This document shows positions 1 through 8,360 of a stretch of DNA of 8,360 nt, in pieces. Under the pieces are notes generated by a model. That model was not told the origin of the DNA, made no database searches, and saw nothing but the letters and a program-made list of their open reading frames with translations. Both the position numbers and the translations under genes were made by a program. The stretch spans positions 1 to 8,360 of the forward strand of contig JAAUPT010000054.1 of assembly GCA_012032965.1 (NCBI GenBank). The letters are read 5' to 3'. How positions within the stretch are numbered: the first letter of the stretch is position 1; each line of letters begins with the position of its first letter. Source of the stretch: Nitrospira sp. (GTDB lineage: Bacteria; Nitrospirota; Nitrospiria; Nitrospirales; Nitrospiraceae).

Positions 1-516
1 CTTCCTCATGGGACGGGGAAAAGGTCCGTGTTCTCGTCTTTTGCGAAGGGTGAAAAGGAGCAGGAAAGCGCGGCAAAGGCGGGCGCCGACTACGTGGGGT
101 CGGATGACTTGATGGAGAAAATTAAGGGCGGATGGATGGATTTCGATTGCGCGATTTCCACTCCGGACTTGATGGCGTCGGTTGGAAAGCTCGGTAAAGT
201 GCTCGGCCCTCGTGGCTTGATGCCGAATCCTAAGACGGGTACCGTCACCTTCGAAGTTGGAAAAGCTGTCACGGATATCAGGAAAGGCCGTGTTGAGTTC
301 AAAGTTGAAAAAGCCGGTATCGTGCACGTGCCAGTCGGTAAGGTGTCCTTCGAGCCGACGAAGCTGTACGACAATGCATCCGCGATCATTGAGTCCGTCA
401 TCAAGGCAAAACCCGCCTCGTGCAAAGGGCGTTATCTCAAAAGTGCCACGATTTCGAGTACGATGGGTCCGGGTGTGCAATTAGACGCTGCCGCGCTGAC
501 AAAGCAATGGAGCTAA
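1..516 (+). CDS. rplA: 50S ribosomal protein L1, 5'-truncated by window edge, with a compensating indel pair
   Basis: Ribosomal protein L1 forms the mobile L1 stalk of the large subunit, binds 23S rRNA near the E site, and in many bacteria represses translation of its own rplK-rplA mRNA. The visible part is about 171 residues, starting at the LPHGTG motif, so roughly the first 65 residues lie outside the window. The hallmark [14 protein letters not shown] motif is at about 211-243, and the C-terminal [10 protein letters not shown] segment precedes the TAA at 514-516. Bases 24-42 read in a different frame from the rest. The expected segment KVRVLVFAKG appears if one A is restored to the A-run at 19-22 and one T is removed from the T-run at 39-42. 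As written, that stretch translates as [10 protein letters not shown], unlike L1. The downstream neighbour is rplJ, 85 bases away. Identity is certain; only the 19-42 stretch is doubtful. Confidence 0.95.
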   Translation, partial: LPHGTGKRSVFSSFAKGEKEQESAAKAGADYVGSDDLMEKIKGGWMDFDCAISTPDLMASVGKLGKVLGPRGLMPNPKTGTVTFEVGKAVTDIRKGRVEFKVEKAGIVHVPVGKVSFEPTKLYDNASAIIESVIKAKPASCKGRYLKSATISSTMGPGVQLDAAALTKQWS

Positions 517-521
517 TCGAG

Positions 522-580
522 CGCCATATGTCGTCAGGTGGAAATTGGATGATTGTATGTTTTTCGATTGACGGTTGGCG
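522..580 (+). promoter_or_regulatory. Candidate L10-type autogenous leader hairpin upstream of rplJ
   Basis: The 85-base rplA-rplJ spacer can fold into a stepped stem. CGCCA (522-526) pairs with TGGCG (576-580). After an asymmetric internal loop (TATGT opposite GT), CGTCA (532-536) pairs with TGACG (569-573). A weak inner GAAA/TTTC pairing (541-544 with 562-565) is possible. It is known that the L10-(L12) complex represses its own mRNA in many bacteria by binding a bulged, kink-turn-like stem ahead of rplJ. Position and shape fit that role, but the internal loop lacks the tandem G-A pairs of a canonical kink-turn and the spacer is short for a full leader. The assignment is inference. No convincing promoter is visible in the spacer, so rplJ is probably co-transcribed with rplA. 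Confidence 0.35.
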
Positions 581-590
581 ATTTTTCGAA

Positions 591-597
591 GAGGGAG
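591..597 (+). promoter_or_regulatory. Shine-Dalgarno site of rplJ
   Basis: GAGGGAG lies four bases before the ATG at 602. It favours this ATG over the in-frame TTG at 575, which has no purine-rich site upstream and would add nine residues (MAIFRRGSA) unlike L10 N-termini. Confidence 0.7.
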
Positions 598-601
598 CGC
601 G

Positions 602-1133
602 ATGAAGAAGGAAGAGAAGGTTGCGGCAATAGCAGAATTGGCTGAAAAGTTTGGTCGTGCGCGACTGGCTATCTTGACGGAATGCGTCGGTCTTCCAGTC
701 AATCAAGTTACGGAATTGCGCAAGCAGCTCCGTGGAGTCAAGGCCGAATATCGAATCATCAAAAACACCCTTGCTGCTCGCGCTGCAGAGGGAACGGTAT
801 TGGTCGACTCAAGATGCATCTGAAAGGTCCGACCGGTGTTGTCATTGGGTATGACGACCCTGTATTGCCGACAAAGATTTTAAGAGATTTTATCGGTGCG
901 GAGAAGCGTGAAGAGAAGATTCGGATGAGGCCGGGGTGCTGGAGGGCAAGATTCTCCAGCCGGATGAACTGACGGCCGTTGCGAAGCTGCCAAAAAAAGA
1001 AGTGCTTATTGCTATGTTGCTTTCGGCCATGCAGGGGCCGATTCGTGGAGTCGTCTATACGCTAAACGCAGTCTTGTCGAAGTTTGTATGGGTCATTGCA
1101 GCCATTCAGGATAAACGGAAAGGAGAAGGGGAC
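602..1133 (+). CDS. rplJ: 50S ribosomal protein L10, two frameshifts and no stop as written
   Basis: L10 anchors L7/L12 dimers to 23S rRNA, forming the stalk that recruits translation factors, and usually represses its own operon. The ATG at 602 begins [20 protein letters not shown], and the typical [20 protein letters not shown] segment follows. The gene is read in three pieces. The first is 602-808, which then hits a TGA at 821. The second is 808-930 ([18 protein letters not shown]), and the third is 930 onward ([20 protein letters not shown]). Each junction needs one missing base: near 808 (probably GACCTC written as GACTC) and near 930 (a G lost from AGGGCC). The end, [10 protein letters not shown], is a normal L10 C-terminus, but no stop follows and the frame runs straight into rplL. 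One missing T before 1131 would create TGA. Corrected length is about 177 residues, normal for L10. The end coordinate here is the last base before rplL. Confidence 0.92.
1119..1125 (+). promoter_or_regulatory. Shine-Dalgarno site of rplL
   Basis: AAAGGAG sits eight bases before the ATG at 1134, inside the last codons of rplJ. It shows that L7/L12 has its own initiation site. This is expected because several L12 copies are made per L10, and it argues against a true L10-L12 fusion. Confidence 0.8.
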
Positions 1134-1532
1134 ATGCCAGCTACAGAGGGAAAATTGTCACAAGAGGAACTGATTAAGGCGATCGAAGGCATGAGCGTGC
1201 TGGATCTCGCCGAACTAGTGAAAGGGTTGGAGACTCGGTTTGGTGTGACGGCGGCAGCTCCGGTTGCGATTGCTGCGGCACCTGCTGGTGGCGGGGCTGC
1301 AGCTCCCGCTGAGGAAAAGACGGCGTTTGACGTCGTTCTTGCGTCTGCGCCCGCTGATAAGAAAATTCAAGTCATTAAAGTGGTGCGAGAACTGACGAGT
1401 CTTGGACTCAAGGAAGCCAAGGATCTTGTCGAGGGTGCGCCGAAGCCAATCAAGACAGGGGTGACCAAGGAAGAAGCTGACACGATAAAGAAGAAGCTCG
1501 AAGAAAGCGGTGCAAAGGTCGAAGTCAAGTAG
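1134..1532 (+). CDS. rplL: 50S ribosomal protein L7/L12
   Basis: L7/L12 is the multicopy acidic stalk protein that binds L10 through its N-terminus and recruits and stimulates EF-Tu, EF-G and IF2 through its C-terminal domain. The frame is intact: 132 residues, within the usual 120-135. Residues 1-35 ([20 protein letters not shown]) form the helical dimerisation and L10-binding domain. Residues 38-60 are the flexible Ala/Gly/Pro hinge. Residues 62-132 are the globular factor-binding domain with the conserved [20 protein letters not shown] and [10 protein letters not shown] segments. The start at 1134 is fixed by a strong Shine-Dalgarno eight bases upstream. The frame is continuous with that of the upstream rplJ, with no stop between, most likely through a lost base. 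The next gene, rpoB, is 121 bases downstream. Confidence 0.98.
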   Translation: MPATEGKLSQEELIKAIEGMSVLDLAELVKGLETRFGVTAAAPVAIAAAPAGGGAAAPAEEKTAFDVVLASAPADKKIQVIKVVRELTSLGLKEAKDLVEGAPKPIKTGVTKEEADTIKKKLEESGAKVEVK

Positions 1533-1570
1533 GCAAGGAATTCGTCATAGTCGTGGGTCATTCGTTGGTT

Positions 1571-1598
1571 GATGGGGGCGTGTTTCTCGCCCAGCATC
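1571..1598 (+). promoter_or_regulatory. Hairpin in the rplL-rpoB spacer, possible attenuator or RNase site
   Basis: GGGCG (1576-1580) pairs with CGCCC (1588-1592) around a seven-base loop. Beyond a small internal loop (G against AG), GATG (1571-1574) pairs with CATC (1595-1598). There is no T-run after it, so it is not a standard intrinsic terminator. In Escherichia coli the same spacer is known to carry a partial attenuator and an RNase III site that set the ratio of ribosomal protein to polymerase synthesis. A similar role here is inference from position. The rest of the 121-base spacer shows no clear promoter. Confidence 0.4.
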
Positions 1599-1641
1599 AT
1601 CCTGTTTCGACCGGCGACAGTTGTTCACCGCCAACCAGCGT

Positions 1642-1653
1642 GGAGGGGGAGGA
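1642..1653 (+). promoter_or_regulatory. Shine-Dalgarno site of rpoB
   Basis: The purine stretch GGAGGGGGAGGA directly precedes the ATG at 1654, with GGAGG at 1642-1646 seven bases upstream. It selects 1654 over the in-frame TTG at 1621, which would add eleven residues (ending RGGGG) encoded by the ribosome binding site itself. Confidence 0.85.
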
Positions 1654-5605
<3,952 letters not shown>

Positions 5606-5613
5606 CCGCTTGT

Positions 5614-5634
5614 GTGCCGGAGGAAAACCGGCAT
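5614..5634 (+). promoter_or_regulatory. Perfect hairpin immediately upstream of the rpoC ribosome binding site
   Basis: TGCCGG (5615-5620) pairs with CCGGCA (5628-5633) around the loop AGGAAAA, with a possible extra G-T pair at 5614/5634. A GGAGGA sequence, itself Shine-Dalgarno-like, sits at the top of the stem and in the loop (5619-5624). The real rpoC Shine-Dalgarno begins four bases after the stem. There is no T-run, so it is not a terminator. It may insulate rpoC initiation from ribosomes finishing rpoB, or be a protein or RNase contact site. Function is unknown. Confidence 0.5.
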
Positions 5635-5637
5635 CAG

Positions 5638-5644
5638 AGGAGGT
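5638..5644 (+). promoter_or_regulatory. Shine-Dalgarno site of rpoC, sets a TTG start
   Basis: AGGAGGT is a full anti-16S match seven bases upstream of the TTG at 5652. No ATG or GTG lies at suitable spacing. The protein from this TTG aligns with E. coli beta' residue for residue through the first zinc site, so TTG is the likely initiator. Confidence 0.85.
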
Positions 5645-5651
5645 CATTACC

Positions 5652-8360
5652 TTGGAAGGCGTATATACATTGTTTGAGAAACAGCGGGATTCTGTGTCGT
5701 TCGATTCGATGCGCATTCGCATTGCATCGCCCGAGAAAATCCGCTCGTGGTCATATGGCGAGGTCAAGAAGCCGGAGACGATCAACTATCGTTCATTCAA
5801 GCCGGAGAAAGATGGGCTGTTCTGTGCCAAGATTTTCGGTCCCACTAAAGACTGGGAGTGCAATTGCGGTAAGTATAAGCGGATGAAACATCGTGGGATC
5901 GTCTGCGATAAGTGTGGTGTCGAGGTCATTCAATCGAAGGTTCGTCGCGAGCGTATGGGGCATATCGAGCTCGCCGCCCCCGTCGCGCATATTTGGTTTT
6001 TGAAGGGGGTCCCGAGTCGGATCGGGACCTTGCTTGATATGAGTCTCAAGCAATTGGAGAAGATTCTCTACTTTGAAAGCTATGTGTGCGTGGATCCAGG
6101 CTCAACCGACCTTTCGGAAAAGGAATTGGTTCCGGAAGACAAGCTCCGCACGCTCATCTCGGAGTTTGGATCAAGCGGATTCAAGGTTGGAATCGGTGCT
6201 GAAGCCATTCGCGATTTGCTGAGGAAGATCGATATTAATGCGTTGTGGGATGACCTACAAGTAAAGGCCAAGGCGTCGACATCGGCTGCGATGAAGAAGA
6301 AATACGCCAAACGTTTGAAAGTGTTAGAGGCGTTCCGCAAGTCTGGGAATAAGCCGGAGTGGATGATCATGGATGTGATCCCGGTTCTCCCCCCGGAGTT
6401 ACGTCCCTTGGTTCCGCTCGATGGTGGGCGGTTTGCCACGTCTGATCTAAACGACCTCTACCGTCGTGTGATCAATCGAAATAATCGTCTCAAGCGATTG
6501 ATGGAACTGAAGGCTCCGGGCGTCATCATCCGGAATGAGATGCGGATGCTGCAAGAGGCTGTGGATGCGCTTTTCGATAATGGTCGTCGTGGACGCGCCA
6601 TCCGTGGACCCAACAAGCGTCCGCTGAAATCGCTGAGTGATATGTTGAAGGGAAAACAAGGTCGGTTCCGGCAGAACCTGTTGGGAAAACGTGTTGATTA
6701 CTCCGGGCGTACGGTCATTGTCGTTGGTCCAGAGCTGCGCCTCCATCAATGTGGCTTGCCAAAGAAAATGGCGCTGGAGCTGTTCAAGCCGTTTATCTTC
6801 CACAAGCTGGAAGCAAGGGGAGCGGCCACCACCATTAAGAGCGCGAAGCGGCTGGTTGAAAAGGAGCGACCGGAGGTCTGGGATGTCCTGGATGAAGTGA
6901 TTCGAGAGCATCCGGTGTTGCTGAATCGTGCGCCGACCCTTCACCGGTTGGGTATCCAAGCCTTTGACCCTGTGTTGGTCGAAGGCAAAGCCATCCGATT
7001 GCACCCGCTCGTCTGCGCCGCGTTCAACGCTGACTTTGACGGAGATCAGATGGCGGTGCACGTCCCCTTATCGGTCGAGGCACAGGTTGAAGCACGGGTT
7101 CTGATGATGTCGATCAATAACATTCTCTCACCGGCCAACGGGAGACCGATTGCAGTGCCGTCGCAGGATATGGTGTTAGGTTGTTACTGGCTGACCAAAG
7201 AACGATTGGGTGCGAAAGGCGAGGGGAAGGTGTTTGGGTCTCCCGAAGAGGTTCGAATTGCCTTTGATGCGCGAGAAATGGAAGAGCATGCGAGAATCAA
7301 GGTTCGCATCGCGGGCTCGATAGTGCAGACGACCGTTGGTCGTGTGTTGCTGTCCGAAATTCTTCCCCCGGGCGTACCCTTCGCCAACGCGAATAAGCTT
7401 ATGACCAAGAAAGAGATGACGAAGCTCATTGACTCCGTCTACCGTCAGACCGGTCATCGTGATACCGTCGAGTTCCTCGATAAGATCAAAGAAATTGGTT
7501 TTACCAATGCCACCAGGGCTGGTTTGTCGATCTGTATCGACAACATGCATATCCCGAGCAAGAAGGAAGACTTTATCGGGAAGGCGCAGCGTGAAGTGAA
7601 TGAGATCGAGAAGCAATATTCAGACGGTTTGATCACCAATGGAGAACGGTACAACAAGGTGATCGACATTTGGGCACACGTCACTGAGCAGGTTGCCAAT
7701 GAGATGATGAAGGAGCTCGGTGCGGGAGGTGATCCGGCGAAGGCTGAATCGTTCAACCCGATCTTTATGATGGCGGATTCCGGTGCTCGAGGCAGCTCGC
7801 AGCAAATTCGGCAGTTGGGTGGAATGCGCGGGCTGATGGCCAAGCCGTCCGGTGAGATCATTGAAACTCCGATCACCGCCAACTTCCGCGAGGGGTTGAC
7901 GGTGTTGCAGTATTTCATTTCGACTCACGGTGCCCGTAAGGGACTTGCCGATACGGCGTTGAAGACCGCCAACTCAGGATACCTCACCAGGCGGTTAGTC
8001 GACATCGCTCAAGACGTCATTATCAATGAGATCGATTGCGGGACGCGTGACGGCATTCTTGTCAGCGCACTGGTCGAAGGCGGTGAAATTATTCAACCGA
8101 TAGAGGAGCGTGTTCTTGGTCGTTTGGCGGCGGAAGATATTCGTGACCCCGTCACCGGTGAAATCATTGTATCGTGGAACGAAGAGATCAATGAAGAGTT
8201 GACGAAGTCGATCGTAGAGGCCGGAGTCGACCGTGTCAAGATCCGGTCCGTGCTGACCTGTCAATCGCCGCGCGGTGTGTGCCGTGCCTGTTACGGCCGT
8301 GATCTGGCGCGCGGGCGTCTGGTGGAAAAGGGTGAGCCGGTCGGCGTCATTGCCGGCGCA
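5652..8360 (+). CDS. rpoC: DNA-directed RNA polymerase subunit beta', 3'-truncated by window edge
   Basis: Beta' carries the catalytic magnesium site, clamp and bridge helix of RNA polymerase. One open frame of 903 codons runs to the window end with no frameshift. The full protein is usually about 1350-1400 residues, so the trigger loop and C-terminus are missing. Visible parts in order: the N-terminal zinc site C70, C72, C85 and C88 (same numbering as E. coli); clamp helices that bind sigma (about 267-310, [20 protein letters not shown]); switch region [16 protein letters not shown] from residue 345; active-site NADFDGDQM with D461, D463 and D465 holding magnesium; the F-loop [18 protein letters not shown], where Gly723 replaces the usual Ala; the bridge helix (about 750-788, [20 protein letters not shown]); and the second zinc site C796, C870, C877 and C880. 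The start is TTG with a strong Shine-Dalgarno, 46 bases after rpoB. Confidence 0.98.
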   Translation, partial: MEGVYTLFEKQRDSVSFDSMRIRIASPEKIRSWSYGEVKKPETINYRSFKPEKDGLFCAKIFGPTKDWECNCGKYKRMKHRGIVCDKCGVEVIQSKVRRERMGHIELAAPVAHIWFLKGVPSRIGTLLDMSLKQLEKILYFESYVCVDPGSTDLSEKELVPEDKLRTLISEFGSSGFKVGIGAEAIRDLLRKIDINALWDDLQVKAKASTSAAMKKKYAKRLKVLEAFRKSGNKPEWMIMDVIPVLPPELRPLVPLDGGRFATSDLNDLYRRVINRNNRLKRLMELKAPGVIIRNEMRMLQEAVDALFDNGRRGRAIRGPNKRPLKSLSDMLKGKQGRFRQNLLGKRVDYSGRTVIVVGPELRLHQCGLPKKMALELFKPFIFHKLEARGAATTIKSAKRLVEKERPEVWDVLDEVIREHPVLLNRAPTLHRLGIQAFDPVLVEGKAIRLHPLVCAAFNADFDGDQMAVHVPLSVEAQVEARVLMMSINNILSPANGRPIAVPSQDMVLGCYWLTKERLGAKGEGKVFGSPEEVRIAFDAREMEEHARIKVRIAGSIVQTTVGRVLLSEILPPGVPFANANKLMTKKEMTKLIDSVYRQTGHRDTVEFLDKIKEIGFTNATRAGLSICIDNMHIPSKKEDFIGKAQREVNEIEKQYSDGLITNGERYNKVIDIWAHVTEQVANEMMKELGAGGDPAKAESFNPIFMMADSGARGSSQQIRQLGGMRGLMAKPSGEIIETPITANFREGLTVLQYFISTHGARKGLADTALKTANSGYLTRRLVDIAQDVIINEIDCGTRDGILVSALVEGGEIIQPIEERVLGRLAAEDIRDPVTGEIIVSWNEEINEELTKSIVEAGVDRVKIRSVLTCQSPRGVCRACYGRDLARGRLVEKGEPVGVIAGA

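Noticed and set aside
556..561. TATGTT as a -10 promoter element before rplJ
   Set aside because: There is no acceptable -35 element 16-18 bases upstream, and the gene lies inside a classical co-transcribed operon.
930..1532. A genuine L10-L7/L12 fusion gene
   Set aside because: rplL has its own well-spaced Shine-Dalgarno and ATG, two other deletions lie just upstream in rplJ, and one further lost base explains the missing stop.
1621..1653. Upstream TTG start for rpoB
   Set aside because: It would place the purine-rich ribosome binding site inside the coding region. The ATG at 1654 has ideal spacing and gives a typical beta N-terminus.
5614..5634. Intrinsic terminator after rpoB
   Set aside because: The stem is short, no T-run follows, and rpoC must be transcribed through it.
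6447..7061. Long open frame on the minus strand (204 codons) opposite rpoC
   Set aside because: It lies wholly antisense to strongly conserved rpoC sequence, resembles no family I know, and is a by-product of the codon bias of rpoC. Similar antisense frames opposite rpoB (1888-2412, 4045-4518) are rejected for the same reason.

Overview
This window is one co-directional stretch (all genes on the + strand) of the universal bacterial ribosomal protein / RNA polymerase operon: 3' part of rplA (L1), rplJ (L10), rplL (L7/L12), rpoB (RNA polymerase beta) and the first 903 codons of rpoC (beta'). Gene order, short spacers and strong Shine-Dalgarno sites are those of the standard bacterial beta operon. 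Base composition is moderately GC-rich. The L10, L12 and beta sequences look to me like a member of the Nitrospirota (Nitrospira-like). That is recall of family sequences, not a database result, so treat it as tentative. I see no mobile element, CRISPR array, tRNA or rRNA, and no accessory or defence system.

Layout: 1-516 rplA, 5' end cut by the window edge. 517-601 spacer with a possible L10-binding leader hairpin. 602-about 1133 rplJ, broken by two one-base deletions and lacking a stop codon before rplL. 1134-1532 rplL, intact. 1533-1653 spacer with a hairpin that could be an attenuator or processing site. 1654-5605 rpoB, broken by five one-base deletions, all in its second half. 5606-5651 spacer with a small perfect hairpin just upstream of the rpoC Shine-Dalgarno. 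5652-8360 rpoC from a TTG start, one open frame to the window edge.

Together the genes encode the L1 stalk, the L10-L12 stalk that recruits translation factors, and the two largest subunits of RNA polymerase, all essential housekeeping products. The most striking feature is the series of single-base indels, mostly in short homopolymers. The conserved protein sequence continues perfectly in another frame after each one. The simplest reading is uncorrected consensus errors in a draft or long-read assembly, not biology. After correction beta is 1318 residues and L10 about 177, both normal. The catalytic and zinc-binding residues of beta' within the window are all present. Other points worth a check are the candidate RNA structures in the three intergenic spacers and two substitutions at usually conserved polymerase positions.
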